Positions 8,445 through 17,296 of a stretch of DNA of 56,893 nucleotides are shown piece by piece. The notes beneath the pieces are model-generated. The model searched no databases. It saw only the letters and a list, made by a program, of their open reading frames with translations, and was not told the origin of the DNA. A program made the translations under genes and the position numbers. The stretch's first letter is position 1. Each line of letters begins with the position of its first letter. Location of the stretch: NCBI GenBank assembly GCA_945878975.1, contig CAMCUM010000015.1, forward strand, positions 1 to 56,893, given 5' to 3'. The stretch comes from Legionella genomosp. 1 (GTDB lineage Bacteria > Pseudomonadota > Gammaproteobacteria > Legionellales > Legionellaceae).

Positions 8445-9185
8445 ATGATATTAAAAGGGAAAAATTGTATTATTACAGGAGCTAGTAGTGGCATAGGTGA
8501 GGCAATCTCTTTGGCCTTCGCCTCGAAAGGTGCTAATGTTGCCGTTTGCTATAAACAAAATGAATCCGGCGCAGATTTTGTTTGTGATAAAATAAAATCC
8601 ATAGGCAGAAAAACTCTAAAAATTCAAGCTGACTTAGCTGAAGAGTCAGAAATTGAAAAAGTAGCCTTATTAGCTTGTGAATATTTTTCTGTAATTCATG
8701 TGCTAGTAAATTGTGCTGGAATACTCGATGTGTCTGCTTTAGACGACCTAACCCAAAAAAAAATGCAAGATCTTTTTAATATAAACTTATTTGCACCTCT
8801 GTTACTCACCAAGCACATAAGCTCACACATGAAAGATAACAAAATAGGCGGAAGTATTATTAATATATCTTCTACTAGCTTTCTAAAACCTTCTGTCGGA
8901 CTATGCCCCTATGAGTGCTCTAAAGCAGGAGTCTCTACTTTAACAAAAGGATTAGCATTAGAACTATCCCCATACAAAATAAGAGTGAATTGTATTATAC
9001 CAGGCCTTACAATAACGAACATGACCAATCAGTTTATTGAAGCAAGTGACATTGGTAAGTTTCCTCTCGGTAGAATCGGAAATACTACAGACTATGCGGG
9101 TCCAGCCATTTTTCTAGCGTCTGAACAATCTAATTGGATAACAGGAACTTCCATTGTTGTTGATGGAGGTTTTTCTATTAAATAA
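8445..9185 (+). CDS. Short-chain dehydrogenase/reductase (FabG-like)
   Basis: A 246-residue classical SDR. The cofactor loop TGASSGIGEAI lies at residues 11-21, NCAG near residue 88, and the catalytic set is Ser (NISSTSF), Tyr and Lys (YECSK). The C-terminal end ASEQSNWITGTSIVVDGGFSIK is typical of 3-oxoacyl-ACP-reductase-like enzymes. It should interconvert a ketone and a secondary alcohol with NAD(P)(H). It is the first gene of the rightward half of locus A, and its stop is followed 64 bases later by the radical SAM start. A role in fatty-acid synthesis is unlikely in this setting; oxidation or reduction of a sugar or amino-acid-derived intermediate is more likely (inference). Confidence 0.92.
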   Translation: MILKGKNCIITGASSGIGEAISLAFASKGANVAVCYKQNESGADFVCDKIKSIGRKTLKIQADLAEESEIEKVALLACEYFSVIHVLVNCAGILDVSALDDLTQKKMQDLFNINLFAPLLLTKHISSHMKDNKIGGSIINISSTSFLKPSVGLCPYECSKAGVSTLTKGLALELSPYKIRVNCIIPGLTITNMTNQFIEASDIGKFPLGRIGNTTDYAGPAIFLASEQSNWITGTSIVVDGGFSIK

Positions 9186-9249
9186 GGCTCTGATCTGCTT
9201 AAAATGGTACGCATTTAAAATAACGCTTAGATTTATCATAGGAGGCCAT

Positions 9250-10194
9250 ATGAAAATGGAAATAGATTTGAACGCACCCATTACCGTGCAAGTAGAGCTG
9301 GAATTTACAAATGTTTGCAATGCGAAATGTACAGCTTGTCCTAGAAACGACCTTCCTGCCGCCGGAATGATGAGCGTTGAAACGCTAAATAAAATTCTTG
9401 ATTTTTATTCTGATAATCCAAATATATTAAATACCCCTCCAGAATATATTATTGCCGGAGGAGGCGAACCCCTAATAAATAAAAAGGCTATTGATTTAAT
9501 AACTGCAATTTCATCAAGAAATTTACAAGTATCCTTAACAACAAACGCCACTCGAATAACCAACAAAAACGCCGAGCAATTAGCGAACTCTGGTTTAGAA
9601 TACATTTATATAAGTTTTTGGGGGATTTACAAAGAAGAATATGAAAGAGCCATGCAATTACCTTTTGAGGACACATTAGAAAAAGTAAAGCTCATATCAA
9701 ACCTCACCAAAAATACTTCAACCACGGTTATAGTTAAATGGTTAAATGTACCAGCATTAACCTCTACCACACAGGAAATGGAGGAGTTCTGGGAAAATTT
9801 AGGTATTCAGTATGTTTCCGGATATCACGATGAATGGAACAGGGCTGGGTTAAATAAAGAGGCTAATAAACGAGTGCAAAATTCAGTGATTTTTCCAAAC
9901 ACTGAAAAAAAAATATGGTGTAGTGACTTATTTTTTTCGGATGCTTATTCTTGGTCAGGTGACTGTGTGTTGTGTTGTTGTAACTACTTTACTTCAAAAC
10001 AAATTTTATTAGGAAACATACATATTAATCCCCAAGAAATAGCTATAAATAAGATGCAAATTATAAAAAATAGACCTCTGCCTAAGATGTGCGAACAATG
10101 CAAATTGCCCAGAAAAGACAGGATTAAGAGATTGTCCAGATCATTTATAGATGAATTATCGAAGTCTGAACAACAATCTCTTTTGGATTATTAA
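9250..10194 (+). CDS. Radical SAM enzyme with SPASM-like C-terminus
   Basis: The cluster-binding motif is Cys23, Cys27 and Cys30 (CNAKCTAC), followed by the SAM-binding GGGEPL. At the C-terminus WCSDLF, GDCVLCCCNYF, LLGNIH and MCEQCK look like an auxiliary iron-sulfur (SPASM-type) domain. I start it at the ATG at 9250 because GGAGG lies at 9241-9245; an ATG two codons later is also possible, and the longer frame from 9154 would run back into the SDR gene. Such enzymes cleave SAM to a 5'-deoxyadenosyl radical and modify peptides, sugars or small molecules. The substrate is unknown. The gene ends 2 bases before the next start, so the operon is tightly packed. Confidence 0.9.
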   Translation: MKMEIDLNAPITVQVELEFTNVCNAKCTACPRNDLPAAGMMSVETLNKILDFYSDNPNILNTPPEYIIAGGGEPLINKKAIDLITAISSRNLQVSLTTNATRITNKNAEQLANSGLEYIYISFWGIYKEEYERAMQLPFEDTLEKVKLISNLTKNTSTTVIVKWLNVPALTSTTQEMEEFWENLGIQYVSGYHDEWNRAGLNKEANKRVQNSVIFPNTEKKIWCSDLFFSDAYSWSGDCVLCCCNYFTSKQILLGNIHINPQEIAINKMQIIKNRPLPKMCEQCKLPRKDRIKRLSRSFIDELSKSEQQSLLDY

Positions 10195-10196
10195 GC

Positions 10197-11360
10197 ATGT
10201 TTAATGATAATTTTCTTTCTATTGATGAATTAAAGCAGGCAACAAAAATCCCAGGAATTGATGGATTTCGCTCACATCAGTTTCAATCTCTCCATATAAT
10301 TCCTACCGTTATAGATAAACTGCTTGAAAAAAACAAGGGTAAAGGGCTTGTTATTCTTGCGATTGATGGAATTCGTTATGATATTATGCAGCAAGTAGTA
10401 GGTACTCATTATAAAGATAAAGTAATACCTTTAACTAGCACATTCCCCAGTACTTCTACAGTTGCTTGGCTAACTTCATGTACAGGGCTAATGCCGCATC
10501 AACATACTATTCCCGGCGTCGTTTTTTTAGATGAGCATAGCAAAACAATGATGAATTGCATTCTACAAAACCATGGGCATCCTACGCATATCAATACAGA
10601 GCATGTATATGAAAGAGAAAACTTAAAATCTTCTATTTTTTATAGACTAAAACTAAAAAAATATATTACAAAAACTTTTATAGGTGCCCTACAAAATTAC
10701 GACTGTCCTTGGAAAGATATTTTATTGCACAATTCAGATATTGTGTATCCAACAAAAAATCTTTTGGAAAGCAATCTCAATCCTTTGAAGATGTATAAAT
10801 TATTTTCTGCAGAAATGGATGCTTATATCAAACATAATGCATTTGATTTAATCTGGAGTTTTGTTGATTTAGATAGTTATATTCACTTAAACGGTTATAC
10901 AGCTTCTCTAATGGAGACTTTATACAATTTTACCTTGTATATAAATGATTTAGTGAGTCGAGGTTATTCTGTTTTGTTATATTCTGATCATGGTCTGACA
11001 GAAAATATCAACGATAAAAAAACTTTAGATTCTTGGGATGACATTTGTTCTAACATACAAATGTCGCACTCTCCTGGAGGAGCTGGACGAGTCAGGTGGT
11101 TATATCCTGACCAACATGCAATTTATTCACTAGAAGATATCGTGGATAAATCAAACCTTTCTTTTTATTTATGTGCTAAAGAAACATTAAATACTTTAGG
11201 TCTTACACACAATGGAAAAATTTTTAATGATAGAATAGGTAGTATTGTGGCATGTGCTACTAACGCATACTTCCCTACAGTGGATAAAAATTTTATTTTT
11301 GATCATGGTTCATTTACTTATAATGAAATGTTTGTGCCATTAATGATATACCCACAATAA
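10197..11360 (+). CDS. Alkaline-phosphatase-superfamily phosphodiesterase/pyrophosphatase
   Basis: A 387-residue protein of the nucleotide pyrophosphatase/phosphodiesterase branch. The first metal aspartate is in LAIDGIRYD, the nucleophile region is TSTFPSTSTVAWLTSCTG (a Thr/Ser nucleophile), further metal ligands are in VDLDSYIH and LYSDHGLTE, and the last histidine is in FDHGSFTYNEMFVPLMI. There is no signal peptide, so it probably acts in the cytoplasm, unlike secreted family members. It could release a phosphate or nucleotide group from a pathway intermediate. It lies between the radical SAM gene (2-base gap) and the MFS transporter (1-base TAATG overlap). Confidence 0.85.
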   Translation: MFNDNFLSIDELKQATKIPGIDGFRSHQFQSLHIIPTVIDKLLEKNKGKGLVILAIDGIRYDIMQQVVGTHYKDKVIPLTSTFPSTSTVAWLTSCTGLMPHQHTIPGVVFLDEHSKTMMNCILQNHGHPTHINTEHVYERENLKSSIFYRLKLKKYITKTFIGALQNYDCPWKDILLHNSDIVYPTKNLLESNLNPLKMYKLFSAEMDAYIKHNAFDLIWSFVDLDSYIHLNGYTASLMETLYNFTLYINDLVSRGYSVLLYSDHGLTENINDKKTLDSWDDICSNIQMSHSPGGAGRVRWLYPDQHAIYSLEDIVDKSNLSFYLCAKETLNTLGLTHNGKIFNDRIGSIVACATNAYFPTVDKNFIFDHGSFTYNEMFVPLMIYPQ

Positions 11361-12565
11361 TGTATAAAAACTTATTCATTGTTTACTACATCAATATTAT
11401 TGAATCATTTAATGTTTCACTATATGGGCTATTATTTGCAATATTGCCCCCTATACTTTTTCATTCTTTATATAATAACAGCTATTTCCTAGAGCTAACC
11501 TACTTAACACTATTGATTGGGTTCCTATCGAGACCAATTGGCGGAGTAGTTTTAGGTTATATAGCAGATAGGCATGGTAAAATCTTATCTCTAAAAATTA
11601 GTTTAATTTGTATATTTTTAGCTTCCTCTATAATGACCATCATAATTTCCAATACAATGGGAGCCTATACGGCTATAGTAATAGTCAGCATATGTAATAT
11701 GCTACACGGTTTTAGTGTTTCTGCCAGTTATGTATCTCTATTTATTATTAAAGACATATCTCTCTCCACAAAATATTTGGGATTTTTATATAGTTGCGGT
11801 TTCTTAGGTAGCCTAGTTGCATTATTAATATGCTCTATCTTTGGCGCATCAACTCAACTCTCATCTATAGGAACTATATATCTGGTTGGCGCTATTTCCG
11901 GTCTTATAGCTTTTGCTCTTTGCTACTTTTTTACTAAAAAAGAAAATAAAAATATAGAGCCCTACAAAAAATATATTATAGACAGAAGTTCCTTAAGAAA
12001 AATAGCTATAACAATAGGACTTTCAGCTAATTCAATTTTTATATTTATGGTATCAACTATCTATTTTAATAAAGTGATGCTTTCCAAGAATCTCATAACA
12101 GACGAACAAGTGATTATATTCAATATATCTTATATTCTTGTTTGGATCTTTGCCCTACCCCTATCTGCAAAAATATTATATCAAATCAACACCATATCCT
12201 TACTAAAAATCACTTCTATTATTTTAGCCGTTATTTCAATTCCTATTTTTATAATGGTTGATAGTAGCACATCTGTAATAAAAATAATTCTTGTATGCTA
12301 TTTGTTCAATATATTATCGGTAATCTATACTTCCGCGTATTTGAAAATTTTGACCACTGTATTTAATGAATACAATAAAGCCATATGTACCAATATTTCA
12401 CAAGGAATAGGCTCTTCCTTTTTCGGCGTAGTCATTCCATATTCTTTTGAATTATCTTTCTTTCATTTTCATAATGAGTTTTTAGTCACTATTGTTGTTT
12501 TTAGTATTATTATTATAAGCTTGTATTCAATCAAATACTTAAAAAAAGAACTACACTTGAAATAA
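11360..12565 (+). CDS. Major facilitator superfamily transporter (metabolite:proton symporter-like)
   Basis: A 401-residue protein made almost entirely of hydrophobic helices, consistent with 12 membrane segments. The loop between helices 2 and 3 reads FLSRPIGGVVLGYIADRHGKILSL, the family signature (G-x-x-x-D-R-x-G), and its 'RPxGxxxxGxxADRxGR' form is typical of the metabolite:H+ symporter group. Its start overlaps the upstream stop by one base, so it is translationally coupled to the phosphodiesterase gene. It probably exports the locus A product or imports a precursor. Its stop lies only 3 bases from the stop of the opposing operon. Confidence 0.9.
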   Translation: MYKNLFIVYYINIIESFNVSLYGLLFAILPPILFHSLYNNSYFLELTYLTLLIGFLSRPIGGVVLGYIADRHGKILSLKISLICIFLASSIMTIIISNTMGAYTAIVIVSICNMLHGFSVSASYVSLFIIKDISLSTKYLGFLYSCGFLGSLVALLICSIFGASTQLSSIGTIYLVGAISGLIAFALCYFFTKKENKNIEPYKKYIIDRSSLRKIAITIGLSANSIFIFMVSTIYFNKVMLSKNLITDEQVIIFNISYILVWIFALPLSAKILYQINTISLLKITSIILAVISIPIFIMVDSSTSVIKIILVCYLFNILSVIYTSAYLKILTTVFNEYNKAICTNISQGIGSSFFGVVIPYSFELSFFHFHNEFLVTIVVFSIIIISLYSIKYLKKELHLK

Positions 12566-12568
12566 TGC

Positions 12569-13615
12569 TCATGCTCTGTATGGAAATAATGATGCCTTTA
12601 ATTGCCCAAATGGATTTTCTTCTGCAGTGACCATTTTTTTGAGTTGATTATTTGTTTTTTCAATAATTTTTTTATATTCATTAGGTTCATGTACAATAAA
12701 TCCCAAAGGCAAATTTCTTATATGACCATTAGAAAATTTTTTCTTGAATTTAAAAAGAGAGTCATCTTGATCAATTGAGCGCCCTCCTCCCAAACATAAA
12801 AATGAAAACCCCTTGATTCGACAATAATTTGTAATTTCAGCAATTAAATATTCATTTATTCCAAGATATTTGTGTGCATCAATGTTGCCCATTAATAATA
12901 AATATGCAATATTATTATCTTCAAGCAGCAAAGCAGCTGAGCTAGCATTATTTTCAATATTACTATCACTTAAACCAGCAGCCCAAACACTCACAAAGGG
13001 CAAATGCATTAAGTTGGAAATGATTGATTTTTCAAAAAACCAGTAATCTTCGGACTTTACAGTTTCAAGAGATCTATAGTAAATATTAATGAATAAATCG
13101 ATATTTCTTAAGGTCGGCATTAACTTTTTTACTGAAATATATTGCATTCCTTTTTTTACACGTCTTTTACATTGTGGGTTAAAATAATTTATTTGCTCTT
13201 CAAAGGATGGTTTAATTTCTATATATGAAATTTGACGTTCTATAAACATTTGTATTGTATTTGATACAGACAATCTATCTCGAACAATTAAGTTCATTGG
13301 ATCAAACCTGATTAACTCAGCAATAATTCCTTCCTGACAACATATTTTAGAATACTCATGTAAAGCACTGATAATAAATTCAACGTTATCGGTATTTAAA
13401 ATACAATTCTGATACCCTAATTTCGGAAAGATATCATATAGATTATTTTCAATAGCTTCAGGTGTGACAATTTTATTGAATAAATAGTTGCCCTCCTCCA
13501 TACAAATAGAAAGATAGTGCACTGACATTGCTTTTAAGTATTCGGGGTTACAAAAAATATTTTGTCTATTACCAACAATATTATGTGCTTCCGATACTTT
13601 GATATTTATTTTCAT
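12569..13615 (-). CDS. FemAB/GNAT-like acyltransferase
   Basis: A 348-residue protein with the N-terminal half variable and the C-terminal half carrying a FemAB/GNAT_6-type fold: SSAALLLEDNNIAYLLLMGNID, then HKYLGINEYLIAEITNYCRIKGFSFLCLGGG, then DSLFKFKKKFSNG. The last pattern (LGGG-RS-...-SLFKFKKKF) is highly characteristic. Proteins of this type transfer an aminoacyl group from tRNA or another activated acyl donor to an amine. It is the last gene of the leftward operon and overlaps the upstream peptidase-like gene by 35 bases. In this pathway it may acylate the amine exposed by the PIG-L deacetylase (inference). Confidence 0.78.
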   Translation of the reverse strand: MKINIKVSEAHNIVGNRQNIFCNPEYLKAMSVHYLSICMEEGNYLFNKIVTPEAIENNLYDIFPKLGYQNCILNTDNVEFIISALHEYSKICCQEGIIAELIRFDPMNLIVRDRLSVSNTIQMFIERQISYIEIKPSFEEQINYFNPQCKRRVKKGMQYISVKKLMPTLRNIDLFINIYYRSLETVKSEDYWFFEKSIISNLMHLPFVSVWAAGLSDSNIENNASSAALLLEDNNIAYLLLMGNIDAHKYLGINEYLIAEITNYCRIKGFSFLCLGGGRSIDQDDSLFKFKKKFSNGHIRNLPLGFIVHEPNEYKKIIEKTNNQLKKMVTAEENPFGQLKASLFPYRA

Positions 13616-15497
13616 AGGTATAGGTAATCCATCCGATATTTTCTAATGAAGATAAAACTTGTTCAAAAAAATTCAAATCTATTACTTCGTTAATGCTGAG
13701 ACACGCAGTTGCCCATAATTCAGTTTTACCAATAATATTATTGATACAAACTGCAATGGTTACTATTTTAGAATACATTGATTTATCCAGACTAATCTGA
13801 GCTTTAAACTTATTGGCGTTATAGCTACTCATTGTATTTAAGGTCGCACGTAAATTAAAAGGCCCTTCCCATAATCTTAAAATTTTCATCTCACTCTTTT
13901 CAGGTGTATGCTTTTTATAAATTTCCAGATCCACCTGCGTTGCTTTTTTTATACTTAAAAAAACCGCATTTAAATCATTCAGAGTTACTTTGGAATGAAA
14001 ATTTTTAATATCGAGTATACTTGCGACTAAACTTTTATATTTAATTCTATATAAAAATTCTTTTGCTATGTTTATTCCGTTATTATTACCATGCGTGACT
14101 AGTTTATTGATAATATCGTTCATTAGAAAACCTTTAAGCTCCTGTATTTTCCAATCACAAATGATAGCAATGAGAGCATTTTTATTTTTATCCTCTAATG
14201 GACATGCCAACATATGGATAGCCGTATAAATGACCAAAATTGAGCTCTTCATTCCTATGAAATCATAATTTAAAAATGTATCGCCGCTTGAGTGATTGTA
14301 GGGATCTGGTTGTTCTGTATATTGGACCGCAGGAATTTTTAGATATGAATCAACAAACAATAAATGGTCAGATTGGCCTTTAAAGTATCCTGTCTCAAAT
14401 TTTAAATTGATATGATCGAGGAGTTTGCCAACTATTTGCACGGACTCTTTAACTAAAGAACTATATATTGAAGGCACATGTAATGGTGAATCCTCTAAAA
14501 TAAAGAAACTATCACTATGCTCCTTAGCTCTAGCGATCATATCGCAGTTTATTACTAAAATTGGTAACTGTTGATTCATTTTATTAATAAACTCATGCAA
14601 GTAAACGGCTGTTCCAATAAATTCTGGCATCCATATAAACCGCAATGTGTGCCCTAATGACTGTTTACTTAAAGCTGAAAATAATTTAGCCAACATAAAA
14701 AGCGTCAAGTTCCCAGAAGCATTATCATTTGCGCCTGGTCGCCCATGACACAGATGAGATATAATCCAAATTTCCTTATTAGACACTCCTGGGATGATGT
14801 AATCTAACAGTGGCATGAATTTATTTTTTCTTGATTTCAATTTTATTTTAATGTTTATAGCACTTGAGTTATCGTTCTTTTTTTTATCTAATAAGTAATT
14901 CATGTTGTCGCTCGTTATACTAAAAGCGAAACTTTTACAACTAGAAGGTAATTCAAGGCGTCCATTGTATTGTTCTTTACCAACATGTTTACAAGCAAAG
15001 TCTGTTATGATCCCTGCAATATTCGAATTTAGTAAAAAATCCAAATGTCCTAACTGGCTTATATAAGCTTTTGTAGTAAAGACTATTTTATTTTCTAAAT
15101 TATCTGACAAATTTGGATTTATTATACATTCGGACAAAGCTTGTTCAACACTAAACTCTGCGGAATTGGTTGCCAGTAAAAAAGGTGTCTCGTTATATTC
15201 CAGATTAAAAAATGGATCATTGATTATTTTAAAATGGGCACATTCTGGATCCCAGGATTCCATCCCATCAAATGTCCATGCTTTTATTTTTTCAGGCGAA
15301 TAGCATCTTTGTAAATTAGTCAATCCAATTTTTAGATTATCTAATTTTTTCTTAATCATTTCTGCAACTTTTGCAATACCATCTGATGCTTGATAACGAT
15401 CTACGCTTGTTATATTAGATATAAATTCAAATACCTCTTCGTCACTTATCATATTATCAACAATAATAGTATTTAGATTTGCACTTAGAGAATCCAT
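13581..15497 (-). CDS. DUF4910/M28-type aminopeptidase-like protein
   Basis: A 638-residue protein. Residues 240-330 contain WIISHLCHGRPGANDNASGNLTLFMLAKLF and later FIWMPEFIGTAVYLHEF, matching the HLCHPxPGANDNASG and PEFIGT motifs of the DUF4910 zinc-peptidase family, with His, Asp and Glu metal ligands present. Another metal His/Asp region is QSDHLLF. The C-terminal 200 residues resemble the winged-helix extension usual in the family. Members occur in polysaccharide and secondary-metabolite loci, and their substrates are mostly unknown. The gene overlaps the PIG-L gene upstream (13 bases) and the FemAB-like gene downstream. It may trim an aminoacyl or peptidyl group from an intermediate. 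Confidence 0.75.
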   Translation of the reverse strand: MDSLSANLNTIIVDNMISDEEVFEFISNITSVDRYQASDGIAKVAEMIKKKLDNLKIGLTNLQRCYSPEKIKAWTFDGMESWDPECAHFKIINDPFFNLEYNETPFLLATNSAEFSVEQALSECIINPNLSDNLENKIVFTTKAYISQLGHLDFLLNSNIAGIITDFACKHVGKEQYNGRLELPSSCKSFAFSITSDNMNYLLDKKKNDNSSAINIKIKLKSRKNKFMPLLDYIIPGVSNKEIWIISHLCHGRPGANDNASGNLTLFMLAKLFSALSKQSLGHTLRFIWMPEFIGTAVYLHEFINKMNQQLPILVINCDMIARAKEHSDSFFILEDSPLHVPSIYSSLVKESVQIVGKLLDHINLKFETGYFKGQSDHLLFVDSYLKIPAVQYTEQPDPYNHSSGDTFLNYDFIGMKSSILVIYTAIHMLACPLEDKNKNALIAIICDWKIQELKGFLMNDIINKLVTHGNNNGINIAKEFLYRIKYKSLVASILDIKNFHSKVTLNDLNAVFLSIKKATQVDLEIYKKHTPEKSEMKILRLWEGPFNLRATLNTMSSYNANKFKAQISLDKSMYSKIVTIAVCINNIIGKTELWATACLSINEVIDLNFFEQVLSSLENIGWITYTYENKYQSIGST

Positions 15498-16198
15498 ATC
15501 CTCTCTCCTCCATATGTGGGATCAATCTCATAAGCGTAAGAAATAATTTTTTCAATTTTATTGTCATGTAATTGAGATTCATATTTTTTTACAAAATCTA
15601 TCTTACAAGATAAAAAATCTTTCAAAAGATGAACTTCATTTTTCATTATTTTCTTTGTGCTACTAATTATTTTTGCAACCATTTTTTCACCTAAAAAAGA
15701 CGTATATGGTTGATCTTCATACATATTAACAGAAATTTCCATATTTTTTGTTATATCAATAATAATATCTTTCAAAAGAATATGGTCAAAATGATTGCCA
15801 ATTCCTGCTGGAATAAGTATGAGCTCAGGGTTAACTTTTTTAATTTTAATTGAGCAATTATTTCTTATTTGTAGGATCTGATCTTTTGTTATCATAGATT
15901 TCGTGCTGACATCTTCAACATTATTGTCATTTCTTAACAGGACATCCGGAAATTCAAAGTAGAATAACTTCGCATTGATGGCTTGTGCAAAGCTTTCATC
16001 TTCTGCCTTTCGCATAATAGTTGCTTCTTCTCTATTTTTAATTCCGTGAACACCTAGAAAAGTGGTTAATCCAAAAATTGTAACGAGCGTATAGGGCAAA
16101 GGAAACTTGTTTAAACCAATGGAGCCACCGATAGATAAAGCTATATCATCTGAATGTGGTGAAAAAAAAATTGTTCCCTTGGGTTTGTTGTATTTCAT
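15485..16198 (-). CDS. PIG-L/LmbE-family deacetylase
   Basis: A 237-residue zinc-dependent N-deacetylase. The motif PHSDD lies at residues 14-18 and the third metal ligand region GNHFDH at about 138-143, as in MshB and BshB. The family removes acetyl from N-acetylglucosamine-type sugars. It follows the GT4 glycosyltransferase by 5 bases, the same enzyme pair that begins mycothiol and bacillithiol synthesis (known). It overlaps the downstream peptidase-like gene. Deacetylation of a glycosylated intermediate made by the neighbouring transferase is the natural reading (inference). Confidence 0.9.
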   Translation of the reverse strand: MKYNKPKGTIFFSPHSDDIALSIGGSIGLNKFPLPYTLVTIFGLTTFLGVHGIKNREEATIMRKAEDESFAQAINAKLFYFEFPDVLLRNDNNVEDVSTKSMITKDQILQIRNNCSIKIKKVNPELILIPAGIGNHFDHILLKDIIIDITKNMEISVNMYEDQPYTSFLGEKMVAKIISSTKKIMKNEVHLLKDFLSCKIDFVKKYESQLHDNKIEKIISYAYEIDPTYGGERIWIL

Positions 16199-16203
16199 AA
16201 AAT

Positions 16204-17295
16204 TTAGCTAATTTTAGAATAAAAATCGTTTAATTTGTGCGAAATACCGGCGAAATCCAGTCTATTTACCATGCTAGCTTTAGCTAAATCTCCCATTCTT
16301 TTTCTTAACGAAGAATCTAAAATAAGTTCTTTTAAATGACTATAGATTACTTCTATAGGTGCATCATCATCGACTAAAAATCCCAATTCTGTTTTATTAA
16401 GTAACTCAGGGATCGCGCCTACTTTTTGTGAAATTATTGGCAAGTTGGCAGCCATAGCTTCAGCAACTGCTAAACAAAAATTCTCTGTTTTAGTAAGCAA
16501 TATAAAAATATCAATTGATTTAAGTAACGATGGAACATTGTCAATTACACCAAGTATTATGACATTTTTCTCTAACCCTAAATGCTTTATTCTACCTTTG
16601 ATTTCGTTTTCATAAAATGCTTCACAGCCCTCATGAACTCTACCGCACATAAAGAACTTTACATTACTGTGTCCATCTTCAAGCAATTGTTTAGCTAAGC
16701 TAACTATTTTATCTTGCCCTTTTTGAGGTGCTATCTGTCCTACGACGCCTATTGCTATTTCACTTTTTTTAATTCCAAACTCTTTTCTCTGATTTTTAGC
16801 ATTTTCTATTTGAGCAAAATCAATATAGTTATAAATGACTTGTGATTTATGTGTTATATATTTGTAATTCTGTATCTGACTTTTAGTAAATTCTGAACCC
16901 ATTAAAACTTTATCAGCCAATATAGCATGAACATTAAATCTTGATAATACAACAGGATTATGCACATGCAATACTAGGGTTACTCTTGCAAGCCAAGCCG
17001 CCAAGACTAAGTTTTTACTGCACATAAATTCATTCACATGAAATATTTTTATATTATATTTTCTGAATAGAAAAAATAAACCGAATATATTTTTAATGCT
17101 AAATTTATTTAGTACTTTATGTTTAACTACTTCTACATTCATATTTTCTAAAACTTCTATAAGTGGCCCTGGAATCGTTTCTAGAAAATAGGGTTTAAAT
17201 TTTTTTTTATCTAAAATTTCTATCATTCCAATAAGTGCTTTTGGAGAACCGGTATCTACATGAGCATGTGAATAATAATACATTATATTTTTCAT
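16204..17295 (-). CDS. GT4-family glycosyltransferase
   Basis: A 363-residue GT-B-fold retaining glycosyltransferase. The N-terminal domain begins YYYSHAHVDTGSPKALIGMIEIL. The C-terminal nucleotide-sugar domain shows IGVVGQIAPQKGQDKIVSLAKQLL, FMCGRVHEG, IILGVIDNVPSLLKSIDIFILLTKTENFCLAVAEAMAANLPIISQKVGAIPELL; the E-x7-E motif is in ENFCLAVAE. There is no signal peptide or membrane segment. It is packed between the methyltransferase-aminotransferase fusion (1-base gap) and the PIG-L deacetylase. Acceptor and sugar donor are unknown; UDP-GlcNAc is suggested only by the deacetylase next door. Confidence 0.92.
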   Translation of the reverse strand: MKNIMYYYSHAHVDTGSPKALIGMIEILDKKKFKPYFLETIPGPLIEVLENMNVEVVKHKVLNKFSIKNIFGLFFLFRKYNIKIFHVNEFMCSKNLVLAAWLARVTLVLHVHNPVVLSRFNVHAILADKVLMGSEFTKSQIQNYKYITHKSQVIYNYIDFAQIENAKNQRKEFGIKKSEIAIGVVGQIAPQKGQDKIVSLAKQLLEDGHSNVKFFMCGRVHEGCEAFYENEIKGRIKHLGLEKNVIILGVIDNVPSLLKSIDIFILLTKTENFCLAVAEAMAANLPIISQKVGAIPELLNKTELGFLVDDDAPIEVIYSHLKELILDSSLRKRMGDLAKASMVNRLDFAGISHKLNDFYSKIS

Positions 17296-17296
17296 A

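Noticed and set aside
9154-9249. Upstream extension of the radical SAM gene
   Set aside because: The extra 32 codons overlap the end of the SDR gene in another frame, and a GGAGG site clearly marks the ATG at 9250.
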